Source of the DNA: Cyclospora cayetanensis
Lineage: Eukaryota; Apicomplexa; Conoidasida; Eucoccidiorida; Eimeriidae
Direction of reading: 5' to 3'
DNA length: 50,972 nt
NCBI RefSeq assembly: GCF_002999335.1
Contig: NW_020312186.1
Span: forward strand, 1 to 50,972
Shown: piece after piece, positions 24,674-37,379 of the stretch
How positions within the stretch are numbered: the stretch's first letter is position 1
How the letters are laid out: every line of letters starts with the position of its first letter
The notes under the pieces: model-generated
Told to the model about the DNA's origin: nothing
The model's database searches: none
What the model saw: the letters and a program-made list of their open reading frames with translations, nothing else
Made by a program: the position numbers and the translations under genes

Positions 24674-27600
24674 TTACGTTAATTTCCAATTTCTACAGGC
24701 AACAAATGCCCCACCAGCTTCGCAGTCATACTCTCCGTAGAGGGCAATCGAGATGAGCTCTTCTCTCCTTGGACCACCGTTGTCTATGAGAACTTGGCTT
24801 TCCTTAACAAAATCCCCTTTGCTGTTGATAGGAAAGACCAGGGCCCGACCGCCCCTAATCTTGTCTGCAACAGCGGAGTCAGCCTGAAGGTACCGGTTCG
24901 CCGCCCCCACACAAACACTGGCCAGAAAGTAATTTTACAGGCTATAAATACGATGACCACAGCAGCAGTATGAAGGCCTACACCATCAGCAACAACGGGC
25001 AGCACATAATGAAGAAACACACTAGCTGCACCATATATTTGCAGCTCAAGTAATGAAACAGAACGAAACGTCCCCACAAATTTGTGGTGTAGTGCAACAC
25101 CTCTATACATTTACCCTTGTCTCTGCAAGAGCCCCTCTGAGAGCCACCATGACGCTGAAACCGCTAGAGTCCTCGTTTCGCAGGTCATGGATGTCGAAAT
25201 CCGCCAAACGGCGCAGCGTCACCGGCTGCCCCTGTAAGCCACGGAATCAAACCACGAATCGCACACCGTAAGATCCAAGTTTTGGCTGGTAAAATTGGAT
25301 GCAGTGACTCGCGAGCAGCAGGATTACAATTTGAGAACCTACACCTTACAAACTGCACCTTCGAACATGAGACCTTCTGTTCTGCTGGAGAGTGCGAACT
25401 GTAAGTGCTTTAACTTTCAACCTCGAAACGTACATCTTTCTCGACGTTGAGAAAGAAAATGCGGAGAGGCTGCTGGAATGCCTTGTTGATAAACCTGAGG
25501 AGCGTCCCCGCCAGAACCGCCTTCGGCTCAGACTGGCCAGGCAGTAGAGTAGACATCCCAAGCGCATCGAGCAGGCCGCGCGCATGCGTTTCAGTTCCTT
25601 CTAAGTCACAAACCACAAAGCGCAAAACCAAAACCCCTGACCATACAGCCGAAAACGATGATGAGCAGCAGTGAAAGCTCCGCAGCACCCTAAATGAGCA
25701 CTCCATCACTTGTGCTGCGTCTGCTTCCGGTGCTTCTGTTGCTTGTCCGTAAGTCGAGACAAACCTCCTGCTGTGGATGGAGGCTCGCAGAGGACCTCCC
25801 CGCTGATCGCGAGAGCGCCCCATGGGAAGAAGCGGACTCTATGTGCCTTTGGCATTGAGAAGCAGAAGACGTGAGGCACGGGGCCTTCAACACCTGAACA
25901 AGCCATTGCAAGCAAGGTAAGCGCCGGAGTGCAGGACGGCTGTAACGACGCGTGGAAACATGAAGATCGCACTAAAAACTGCGTATCGCCGCTTGAAGCC
26001 AAAGGAGAGCCACCGAGCTGACAAGAGAAGGACCGTGTCCCTTTTTTCCTGTCGATCTACGCATTCATAGCCGCCGCGCAGCCACGCTTGCAGAGAGCAG
26101 CTCGTATTCGCAGAAGCACCATCGTGTGAAGCCTCACCAGAGAGAACTGCCCCAAGTGTGGGATGTACGCAAAGCCATGAGGGCTCTCTTTCTATGAGGT
26201 CTATTTGGTATCGCATTTCCCCCGCCTTCTTTTGAAACCCGTGGAGATGCACAAAAGCTCCGCGAGACCAAATGAGAGTCATCTCAGTAGGCCCCGCCAT
26301 AAGGGCCAAGGGAGTAAAGCCATTGCGGTCCGGCAGAGTAGCACAGTGTACACACGGGTGACGCAGCCCAGGAACAACACAAAAGAAGCGATCCTTCCCT
26401 GCAGCATGTACACAGGCGGACATGCGCAGACACGCACAAATACACGCACGAGCTCGCCGCGTGACACAAGGAAACGAGGCACGAAAAGGCATATGCGCAT
26501 ATGCCACCACCTCCTCAGCAAACATGGCAGCGATGAACGGACCAGCAGATTTCGATTTCGCTACGCACCGGCTACAATGTACAGCCTGTTTCTCTGAACT
26601 GGCCTTTGCCCCTCTTCTATTTGCGGTGGTTCTGGTGTTGCCCAACATTGCCAGTTGGTGGTGGGGCCCTCAGCGAGGCCCTCAAGCTCTGCAGGCATTG
26701 GAGCTGTCTCGAGCTGCAGCAAATTCGCGGGGCGCATCTCCTCTTCCTCAGAACGACGAAACGCAGCGGCATCCTTCTGACTAAGTGGAAAAAAGCAGTC
26801 TCCGTCTAGATTCATGCACGCAGACACGCAACGGTAGGCAGACTCAGAAAACAACTAGGACGCCTGTGTGGGCAGATAGATGGTGATGTACATGCCGACA
26901 TCGAGCCTAGCAGCGAAGCGTCGAAGCCATACAACAAGGGTGACAGGTCGGCATGTAGAAACAAGTGCATAACTACAAATCTGAAGAAACGAGCGGCCAA
27001 GGAAAGCGCAACTGATGAGGATGTGGGGGCACCGAGCAGGGACGAGAGACCAGGACGCAGAAATTCAGAAATTCTGGTAGTAGACATGTGCAATGCATTA
27101 AAGAGGAAGGACAGAGAAGGGATTAGAAGTAGGCGCTTTTTATATCCGCTCCTTTGCCTCTGCATATTTTTCGTAAGTGTTTGGAGAACCGTGCGTCCTC
27201 CGTTTTCAACTCAAGCACGTACGCCCTACCAGTCCAGGCGGATTGATAGAACAAAGGATCGTCAAATGCAACATCAATGGTTGGAAGCTGCCAGTAGAGG
27301 AGTTCCGTTTTTAAGGCAATGTATTTTTCCGCAAACTCGGACATGGGACAGCCGCGCAAGGGCTCCACGCCTAGACAGCAAATCACACGTAGAAAGAAAG
27401 CCGAATCCGCCAGACCGATTCCTTTTAGGAGTTGCAATTAGCGATGGAGGGCTTAGTACGAGCGGTTTGAGTTTTAAACGGCTAAAAATTGACATTTGTT
27501 GATGCTCTGCAAGTGAGTTCTGTGGGTGCGCCTTGCGATTTGTGGTCGACACAGCGCTTTTCATGGCTTTTTTTTCACTTACCCAGTAGGTGCTCGACCA

Positions 27601-28012
27601 TGAGTTCAAATCCCTGCTGCGGTCTACTGATCTGAAGAGCACCGTCTTCGGTCCTAGCCACCATTGGGGGGATATCCTTAAATCCTTCTTTCCGAACCAC
27701 GTGAACCAAACCGCTGCTCTGCACATCTGCTCGCCCCATAACTTCTGCGGGCAGGGTAAAGCGGGCAGAGCCTACTGCGAACACCGCAGCCTTCGCGTTG
27801 GGACCAGTGAAGTAGTCCATTCTCGTGGACGGTTGGCACGAACCCTGCACAGACAAGCCACAAATCCAAACCGTGAACAGAAAGGCGCTTCGATTCAAGT
27901 GAGGGAATACGGCGGTCACACGGAAACGTTTTCTCTCAGGCAGTATAAAGGGATCCGAAAACAGGCTCTCATTGGCCGTCATCCTTCTGGTTGTCGGTTT
28001 TGGGGTCCCCAT
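24674..28012 (-). CDS. Secreted or membrane-anchored protein of unknown function, 8 exons
   Basis: Exons on the minus strand: 28012-27583, 27370-27230, 26805-26569, 26398-26138, 25893-25765, 25636-25422, 25231-25115 and 24883-24674. Introns are 128-424 bases, all GT-AG. Borders 1-5 are phase 1 and the last two are phase 0, so the exons add to 1740 bases with no internal stop (579 aa). Clear donors include GTAAGT, GTGCGT, GTGAGG and GTAAAT. The N-terminus has a basic region then a hydrophobic run (about residues 43-56, AFLFTVWICGL), typical of a recessed signal sequence in apicomplexan secreted proteins; it could instead act as a signal anchor. The rest is Cys-containing and mixed alpha/beta with no repeats. 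One short segment, DRNGFTPLALMAG, resembles the start of an ankyrin repeat but stands alone. I recognise no family. The in-phase chain over eight exons is the main evidence that this is a live gene; the short donor GTTTGT at exon 5 is the weakest border. An internal ATG at 27982 is an alternative start. Confidence 0.72.
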
Positions 28013-29382
28013 TAGACCCAAAACACGAACCCAAAGCTACCGGAGCTCAAAAAGCTAGAGTTAACCTGGCCTTCCGCAGTGCCTGGAGCCTTCAGAAGGT
28101 CTCATTCAGCTACAAGGGACTCGTTTAGGTGCTGACTTTGTGGCTGTCGTTAAAAAACAAGAGCTGGCTGTGGGGCCGCGCAATGCCCTAGCTGTATGCC
28201 TGCCACAAGGCGGGGATGGTGACACATGCGTACACCTTCTACAAAAGTCCATTTATAGGCCTGGGGAAAAACAAGGGGGAACTAACGAACAGTTAAGAAG
28301 GGGAAAGCTTCAAGCTTACCTCTTGAGAGAAGTAACGGCGATAGGAGCACACAAGTAGCTAGCGGCGAAGCAAGGATCATAGAAGCAATGGCACACCCGG
28401 TGAAACTGCTTCAACCAAGAATGGAGACTCTGTGGGCCCTATAGTTCACCTGGTTTTCATTTTGATATTTATTCATGCAATGTTGCACCTCAGTAACCCT
28501 GCAGTAGCAGCAGTACTAACAGCAGCCGGAGCACCACCGCAAACTCACGGGCCCCCTGGTCGTGGCCATTGGCCACTTGTGCTGCAGTGCCTCCGAGGTG
28601 CCTTTGTGGGGGCCCCTAAAGCCCTTGATCTACATCTCTGTTTTTGTTGTGCAAAACGCTTAGCAGTAGTTAAATAGACACGAGGTTCCCACGTATAGAT
28701 GGGCTTCACTCTGGGGAGATTTCGATCCCTGGAGGCTTTAGAGACTCTAGAGCCCTTGGGGCCTGTAATAAAGTACCTTGTCACTGCTACTGCTGCAGAC
28801 ACACACAGCAGGCTCTGCAATGCCGATCGATCAAGCTGCTGCTTCCCATAGGTTTATGAATTTCCCTTAGGTCAAACACAGCTACACGCAGTCCGTTCGC
28901 TTAAATGCCAAGCCGAGCTTTCGGCGCAGCAGGGCCTGCAAGAACAGCGTCGGCGGCTGAGGTAGGAGCAACAAATTAACAGGATCGTTGGCAATGGCAC
29001 CAGGTGCTGCTTCAGCAGCAAGTGCGCTTCTCGGTTCAGCACGGAGCAGTGATAATCCGAGCAGCAGCTCAGCAGCTAAGGTTGCAGCTGATACTGCTAT
29101 GGGGTCAGGAGGCTCAAAACAGCCGCATCTTTAGTGCAGCTCGCTGTCAGGCTTTCTGACCAATTTTCAAAGCATTATTTCTCTCGCGAAAAATGCAGGA
29201 ATCGCGCCATTACAAGTAGCAGCAACGAGTACTACTAGCAGCGAAAGGAAACTGAAACATCAAACATAACAACAGGCGAGGGCATAGTGCAACCCTTCCA
29301 CCTGCACCGGCGTCAAGACTGCCATAGAAATGTAGAAATAGCGGCAGCACCAGCAGGATCGCATTAACAGGTTGGCGTGTCC
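28013..29382. other. Intergenic region between divergent genes
   Basis: It lies between the minus-strand secreted-protein gene and the plus-strand gamma-SNAP-like gene, so it probably carries both promoters. Short open stretches (28140-28358, 28432-28677) have no coding support. CAG-rich patches near 28.5 and 28.9-29.1 kb are simple-sequence enriched. Confidence 0.4.
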
Positions 29383-31169
29383 ATGGAAGTGGGGGAGCTT
29401 TATAATCAGCGGGCAACAGCTGCGCTGTCGCCGGCCTTTCTGTTCTTCTATCTGTCGCTGAATTGGCCTAAGGTGTGTGACGAGGCCACTTTAGCAGCAA
29501 AAGCCTTCAAGGCAGCGAACCTTGACAAAGAGGCGGCTGCACTCCGCCTTTGTTCTAACACTGAAGATCAGATGGGCAAGGCGCTGGAAGCGTGGAGACT
29601 GCTGGAGCAGGAAGGAAGATACGACAGGTTACTGGCAGACAACTAGGGTGATTTGCATTAAGTGCTAGAGACGTAGCCGACAAGGCGAAGAAGCGGTGGA
29701 ATCACAAGATGTATACCTGTATCTTGCTCTGTGCTTCACTCCGGCTCTTGATTTGCTTCGCGAGTGCCCCTACACACCTGTATCTGACTCTCTCACTCTC
29801 CCTGGCTCGCATTCCATCTGTGCATCTCTCTGACTCCCCCCGAGCACACTTATGTGCCTTGCTCAATCTTTCACAGTTTACAGCTCCTCCCCTCCTTTGT
29901 GGGGCTACCCTTGCCCGTTGTCCTTTCGCCTTTCGTGGACACCCTTCTTTCCATATTTTATTCTTCCCTCAGTGTTTCCTGCTCCCACCAATGCTGGCCG
30001 GTACCTTCTCTGCTTCTTCAGCTGGGTGACTCGTACTGAGGCACAACAAAAAAACTCGACGCAGCAGCAACAGCAAAGCACGCACGGGCACAGCCTATGA
30101 GGAAGGCATGCAGCTTTGCCGAGACGCTGTGGAGAGATACAAGGCTGCGAGGGAGAGAGACGCCGCAATTTTCTTATGATACTCATTGCAAGAAAGAGGA
30201 AAAAAACTGAGTCCTGAAGCTGTGAAAGCGGCCACAGCGGCATACGAAGAAGCCCTTCAACTGCGCCTCTCTATGGAAGAACTGACCCACGCCTACGAGG
30301 TAAACCGACACTATGTCTGCATGCTGATGCATATTGATGAACTTGAAACGGCCATTGCTGCCACTCTAAGGTGAGCAGAATGCCCGAGAAAGATCCAGTA
30401 GTTCTCTGGTGTCCTTAAGGCCATCCTCATCGCATCACTCCTCTTCTTAGCCCTAGGCAAATACGCACTGGCGGACAGGTCCCTCTCCGGCCAAAAAATC
30501 CGTTTAACATTAAGCTCTTGAGCCTATTCTACCCGTAAATCCCACAGTTACTCGCTGCGAACAGCCTTAGTCCGCTTTATTTAACTGTCGCGCTCCAAGT
30601 TCCAAGCCCAGAATCGAAGCCCTGGATACTCAACTGTGAGCTTCAAATTCGAATGCCTTGTGGAGAGAAGCAGACAGAAGCTCACGTTCTGGTATCGCCA
30701 ATTGGTACAGTTGGGTGTACAGCACTAAGAACCTCCAAATTGGAGGATCACTCTACTGCGAATATGCAGCTGAAGCCGCAGTTGCTTCTTCAGTCTTTGC
30801 TTGTGCATGTGTGCTTCAAATCTGTGGTAGGCTCCTCTGTTTATTTCACATCATTTGGAAACTCAACCTTTCATGGCTTTACACTGTGCTTTCTCTATCG
30901 TGTGTCTGTGCTGCTTCAGGCCTTAAGGAGTAGCTTCCTAGGGACCCCCGAGTTTGCTGCCGGCGTAGAGGCTGTGGATGCGTTCAAGGCCGGAAACAAA
31001 AAACGCACTTGCTGAAGCACTAGATGCTCTCGTATTTCGGTTTCTATTACTGCCTGTGGCAGCTCTGGTGGCCAAGATATCCAGGGAGTTGTGCCAAGGC
31101 CTCGAGGAGTGTGTGTTGGAAGGCAATGAAGTGGGCACCCCAGAAGTCCTTGCTGCCCTGCTACAATAA
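29383..31169 (+). CDS. Gamma-SNAP-like protein gene with interrupted reading frame
   Basis: The SNAP family links NSF to SNARE complexes during membrane fusion. Three exons are supported: 29383-29627 (ATG start, donor GACAG/GTTACT), 30074-30370 (donor CTAAG/GTGAGC) and 30928-31169 (acceptor ccttaag). All joins are phase 2. Gamma-SNAP-like blocks appear in order: LNWPKVCDEA followed by AKAFKAANLDKEAA; YEEGMQLCRDAVERYKAA; a helix with YEVNRHYVCMLMHIDELETA; and C-terminal FLGTPEFAAGVEAVDAFKAGN followed by NALAEALDALVFRFL. Three oddities: an in-frame TGA at 30177-30179 inside exon 2; a one-base frame break at the A6 run 30998-31003 in exon 3; and no sequence for about 45 residues of the middle helices expected between exons 1 and 2. 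Either this is a decaying copy, or assembly indels broke a live gene. The alpha-SNAP paralogue fits the C-terminus less well. Confidence 0.58.
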
Positions 31170-34100
31170 TGCGCGGGCCTCCACTAGGCCGTAGGTGTTC
31201 ATGTCATTTAGATCCAAAAGATCTCTGGCTGGAGTTTCATATGATGTCCGCTTCCCCCACATTCTTATTGAGTGATCAGTCTGCATAGCTGTCCAGCCAC
31301 CCATTTCATTCCATATAGGAGAAGTGGTAGAGCACTATAGCTATTGCTACTAGGAGCTACTTTAATGAACTATACGTGGAAGACGAACCTGACAAGTAGC
31401 TGCACCAATATTGCTAATATTGCTGCGGAAGCACTACTCGCTGCTGGTGCAGCTCCGCCTTGGCGTATTTGCATGCATTTAGCAATTTTTACCCCTTCCG
31501 GTGTCCACGTAGGGTGTTATGGATAGCTCTAAAGTGCTTTTCAATGCTCTATATGCTTTCTGCTTCTCCATGACCCAGCTGCATACTATTATGCTCGTCT
31601 TGGTCATTTGCGCTGCCTACTCATCGAGTAAGATTCCTTTCGCTAGCTCGTGTATGCCGCTGCAATAGAGCCCATCCAGTGCCCCGTGGCTGTGATCAGG
31701 AAGCCGGGAGGGATATTCCTCCCATGAAGCGCTCTCTTGTAGAACCCAGTGTCTACCTCTCCCGCTTTGCTGGTGCGACGCACATGCAGTCGACTCATAA
31801 ATTTTTCATCGAGTTTTCATCACCTAAGGGGAAAAGGTCAGTGAGAGGCATATGGCTCTGAAAACTGCAGATTGTTGTTGTACAGCATGCAGGGCAGTGG
31901 CTGCTTTCCCTCCTCCGACTGACCTCGGGCTTTGCGCATGCGGTGCTGCCGGCAATTCTTTGTCTGAGCTCCTTAGCTGCGCACGATGGCATATTGTCCC
32001 GTAGGGTCAGATCACAAGAAGCATGACAGTCATATTTAAGTGGCATGTACTTTGTCTGGGTAAATGAAAAGTGTACCTTGAACTGCCTGACTCCGACCGG
32101 CAAGTACGGAAAGCCTGCTCCTAGGCTTTGAGGATGGACAACTGTTGGAAGGCGAAAAGATCACTCTAGTTTACCTGGTATTGCCAGCAAGTTAGCTTCC
32201 ATGAAAGGTTTCTTAGGGACTAGCCTAGACGACTACGGAAGACGTCACCATCGAAAGGTTCAAGAGCATGAAACTATCGCAGGATGCTCAGGTGGGAGTA
32301 GCCTTTGATGCCCACTCAGCCAGCAAAACCTTTTAAAACATATTATAACAAGGTATCAGTCATAGCCACTTACAGCTGCACTGCAGCCGAGAAACAACCG
32401 CAGTAGCAACGATAATTTTCCTTGGTACGAAAACCAACAGCCACAGCAGCCGGGCTTAGTGCTCAACCTAGGCAAGACAGCCCGCTGCATATCTTAGTTC
32501 CACTATTCCTCTACGTTTGCCACCAAAAGATACCCTAATCTATGGTGCATACTGCATTCCTGGAGACTACACGCACTCTAGAGCTCTCATACTACCAGAC
32601 ATTAGAAGCAGCGCCAAGCATGCGAAAAAGAAGGGAAAGAAACTGGAGTATATAAATGCTTGATGCCACAAGACCTAATCATTAACTCAAAGATACTGGG
32701 ACCATCTAGCAGGTGAATACGGGATACGTGTAGATGGTCAACCAAGCATGTTGAACTTCCCGAAATAAGCCGAGTGAAGAACGGCCTCCAAGATTTCTTC
32801 GCGATGCGTTGTTCTTTTAAAACTAGCACATGTACTCCTTTCATAGCACCTTAAATTCTTTAAACCCACCCCAATCCTTTAGGCCACATCCAGAGTTACA
32901 CGACTCCTTTTTAGCTCTTGTTCTAGGGTCTTCATAGGAGGACTGTAGGGGAAAACAGGATCTTTCAGCCATGCTGGTTGTACTCGTTTAGGCATTGGGA
33001 AAGGGAAAACGTTTATCTTGGCGTGACGCGCATGCTATTTGCTCCACTGTGCAGCGTAGCTGTCCCCATTCCCGCATGCCGAAACCCCATAAATTTAAGG
33101 GAACGAAAGGGAGGAGCTCTTCTAAAGAAACAAAGAAACACTCCACGAATTTTTGATATTATTGTATTGGATTGGGCTACATGTATTTCTGGGGAACCCT
33201 ATAAGAACTGCTACATTTGATAGCACCCCATGGATTGACGCTTGTGTTTTCCAGCTCACCCACTGGCTGTGGATACAGCACGATTTCATATTTCCTTACA
33301 GCAATTTTCTTGGCGTGGCCAAAAGCATCTCCTTATTTAAGAGATTTGAATACTTTCTGCAACGGTTGACACATATGGTTTTGGAAGCAATAAGAGTCGT
33401 CACTGCTACAAGGCATGTTGAGGCGTGAGCGGCCGCCTCGTACGCTAAGGTGAATGCAATGGCTCCTCAGTGCTCCACCGGCAAGATTTGATCTGCTGAA
33501 AAGGATTATGAAACGGGAGACTAGGTGATACAGTTCTAAAAAGTATGACCCTGGTACGGAAAGGCAAATGCTTGAGTTCACCCATTGGAGGTGCATCTCC
33601 AATTCTAATTCGCAGATGAAAAGAAGAAAATGCTCCATGAGGCAGGGAAGCAAGCATGCCAACTGTGGCCCTACCCCTGCAGATGAAGACATACAACTGC
33701 AGGGAGAACTGCAGCACCAAGCTTTTTCTAGGACCTGACTCATAGTTTTTATCGAAAATAAGCTTCATCGCACTTTTGGGGAAATTGGATAAACTTGAGC
33801 AGGGGCCTCTATCAGTAGCTAGGTATTACTATTATCCGAAAATAAAATTTTTTGGAATTTAAATAAACCACGGCATAGATGAATTGGTGCCCTGACAGTG
33901 GCAGGTTACCTCTAGATGACCACCAATTAGCTTCACGAAGGGCAGCGGGTTACATAACTGCCCTGTAAAGCTGCATATCATGGTGAACATCTTACGGATC
34001 CATGATCACACAAATGCAGCCCCGGCACCTACACCTGAACCAAGGCAAGGCGATTTAGTAGATGGAACCTGGGAGGCAAAGTGAAGTGCAATCGTGGCTT

Positions 34101-37100
34101 GGGCTTCTTTCTTGGCAGTTGAACGCGCGCCCTAAGCACTAATGGCTTAAGTACTACAGCTCCTTCAGTAACACAAGCTAACGGGTTGCTCAGCTGGTCA
34201 GAATGTTGCTGTAGGGACTCCACGCTTTTTGTCACTTTAAGGCAGGGTGGTGGGCATTGGGGACTCAAGAAAAGCTTGAGACGCTTGATTGCGCCTTGAA
34301 CTGGCGATGCAGCCCCCTAGCTCCTCTGCTTCCCTACTGCCTGCCTCAACAGACAAGGATCCTCAAAACATCCCTTCATTTGAATGGCATATGGCAATGA
34401 GTTCTGGTGCCATGCCGAGACCTTTGAGAATGATGGGGTAGCAGGGGTCTTCGATGCGAGCCTGGTGCATCCTTCGAGAAGATTTTAGCCCGAGGACTAC
34501 CCTGCTCGAGAATCCTAAAAGCCCATGTAAAGTTTATTTCAATACAGAATCCACCTCCATACTGTGTCGAAGATTATTGCAAATGCACACAAAGACTGCC
34601 ATAAAATCAGTGCTTTTTTTTCTGCTTTCAACCTCACTGGGCCGGCTACTGCAAGCCTGCATGTTAGACGTGGCATCCGAAAAAGAGTGTTCAAAACTAG
34701 GAACAATTCGACATGCTGAGAAAGCCGCGAACACCATGCAGAATCATTTAATGACTGTTTGTTCATAAACGATCGCCTCTGTGTACAATGCTGCGTGCAA
34801 ACTAAGTTAAAGCTTCTGTGTGATAGCTTTCTCAGTGGCTTAGTCAGCGTCAGTGCTGCTCCAGCCACTAGCGGCCAGCAGAAAACAAGCTGTTATTCGC
34901 TCATCCTTTATCCCTCTCCATATTAAGCTGGACTCCCTTGTTAATTAACCTTCAATCAGGAATGAGGGCAGACAATCTCAACAAACTTTAAGGTAATATC
35001 CTTCCTCACAATCATTCTTACCATACAACATTCCGTTACGCTTTTTAATCTATACACCAATAATCATCGTTCCAAAAGAGTTCTATAAGTATCACTTCGC
35101 ATGACCATTAATACTGAAAGTGATAATGCTTCAAGTGCCCTTCAAAGTGTGGAGAAAATAGACGGAGGCACTATTGCAGTGTTAGTTCACTACAAGCAAA
35201 ACCGAGTCAGCGATGCATTATGGCCTATTGACGGGTGGGGTATAAGCCAGCAACGCAAAAGGAAAACTCGAAAGCAGACAGTCTCTCGTGTAGATGCATG
35301 TGGAGCATCTTAAGCGTCTAATAAATCACCCGACACGCGCAGAGGCTGTAATGGTTGCAAGACATTCTGGGCTTGAACATCCCCAGCCGCAACCTGGAGC
35401 CCACACGACGAAGCAAAGGAGAACTAGCCGTAGAGCGCGCTGGTCGAGAAGAACACGAGCCAAGCCACAGAAGAATTAAGCAAGCGATAAAATTAGCACC
35501 GAAACAGCTAAGTTAGCTGCCAGATCTACGCAGTTCGTAGACGCCCGTGATCTGTGCTAACACTTTGCGAAGTAAAGTCAGTCCGAAAAAGGCGGCGTAA
35601 GGTGAGCCCATGGTTGGACAAAAAAGTAAGAGGCAACCCACAACAGACATCACGGCAAGCCACCTCCGACAACGCTGCTCGAGGCAAGACCTCGAGTTCT
35701 TCAAAGCTGTCGCAGCAGTTCGCGCACATACGGCACAGACCAGCACCATGGAGGAAAAGGAGCAAATTCTGATACAAGGTAGGGGGAGACAACGTATGGG
35801 TAAGACAGCTTCTGAGGAGGAGACAGTTAAGATCATTTATGGAGGAGCAATCTTGGAGAAGAGAGATTGACTTAATCAGAACACATACACGAGAAGTGAA
35901 GCTGCCAACCGGAACAAAACACTGCCCAAGGAGAAAAAACATTTGTGTTGGAATGAGGCGGAGGCAAGGCACTACGATGAACCGGAGATATACCATAATA
36001 GGCCAAAGCAAGATGCAAGCGAAGAGGGGGACGTGGAAAGGCGCAATCGGGCGGATCTTGAGAGCACGATAAGGAGTTTGACGAGACTGGTATTACCGAC
36101 CTGCATCGAGGAGCACACCGCAAGAAGTTGAAGCTTTGTATTTCGCAGAGCAAGTTCCAGGATGCAAACACAGGAAGAGAAACTTGGACCTAAATCTTGA
36201 TGGTAATGCGCTGCAGCAGTTGTCAGGCAATCGCTTGCTTTTGGTGGCCAGGGTGCGCGTCGGTGCTGCATGCCGGAGTGAACGGGCAAGCAATTTAAGC
36301 TTTGGCAGGCACAGAGGCTAGGAATTCTACTCTTTGAACACGCCTAGTTGTAGAGTTGGCTGCGAAATCCATCGAGCTCTACCCCGTCATTCACTTGCAA
36401 GCCATGTCTAAAGTGGCTTTGTTGTGTCTCTTGCTGCTGATGCTGTTATGTTCTGAGTACGAGGCATCTAGAGCCGTCACAGCTTCCTCGCTGTCCAAAC
36501 ACTTAACAGAGTGACCCTCATTGTTCACTTGCTGTGGCGGGAACGAGCTGTCTGGGAACGTAGGGAGCAGAGGCTGCATGTTGAGAATGGTGGCGTGACT
36601 CAGTGGCCTGTTTGGGGAGACCTGCACGGCACCATGATACGCTAGGCGGTAGTTGATGCCCTCCAAGACGTGCAATCAGCATGCTACAGAACGGCAGCTT
36701 TAGAAAAGCTCCATATGGTAGAGGACGTTAAACGGATGAGCGCTCAGCAGGGGAGGATACTCTTATGCTTGGGAATAAGTCGTGCAAGGTCTTCAATAGC
36801 CGCAGAAAGCTTGTGCCAGTAAAATAACTAATTTCAGAAGCAGCAACTGAAGAGATTAGAGGAATAGTAATGACCTGAGCTGAACATCTGGCCTGCCGCA
36901 GCCGTAGGAAATGACTCTTCTTCGGAATATGATGGTGCCGAGCGCGCCTGGGTTTCCGATCTCTAAGACGTCCGTACGACATACAACTGGAAGAAAGCGC
37001 CAAGGAGCTTACGGAAAAGGTAGAAACTCCTGAGGTCTATACAGCAACGGTGACTAGTGGAGTTAGCTACTGTCTTTTCGTAAAAGTGCTAGTGGGTGCG

Positions 37101-37379
37101 TGAATGCACTGTTCAGAGCGACTAGAGGGCACGAGGTGTCTGCCCTATCACCTAATTATGGGCCAAACCCGCAGCCTACCGTATGAGAGTGATAACAACA
37201 CACTATCATTTCAATGCCGGGCAAGATACCAAGGGGTATGCATCGCCAGAGCGGGGATGAGCTAGAGGCAAAGAGAATCATCCTCCTGGATGTGAAGGAC
37301 AAAAAGTGGAGGCATTTTCCTTGTCTTGCCGCCGCCTCATCCATTGCCGAGGCCAGGAGTAACGACGCCTTGGACAAGT
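31170..37379. other. Gene-poor region with probable retroelement debris
   Basis: No supported host gene. 35.1-36.3 kb is purine-rich on the plus strand, with several Arg/Lys/Gln-rich open stretches in shifting frames (35101-35313, 35294-35479, 35610-35870, 35943-36131). Its position before the reverse-transcriptase remains at 37.4 kb suggests a decayed gag region, though no zinc knuckle is seen. 31.2-35.0 kb contains only short chance open stretches. Confidence 0.35.

Noticed and set aside
26205..26597. 130-codon plus-strand open stretch
   Set aside because: Antisense shadow of exons 3-4 of the eight-exon gene.
25887..26648. 253-codon minus-strand open stretch read as one exon
   Set aside because: It contains an intron with CA-rich sequence (26399-26568) and runs past the GTGAGG donor at 26138; the spliced model explains it better.
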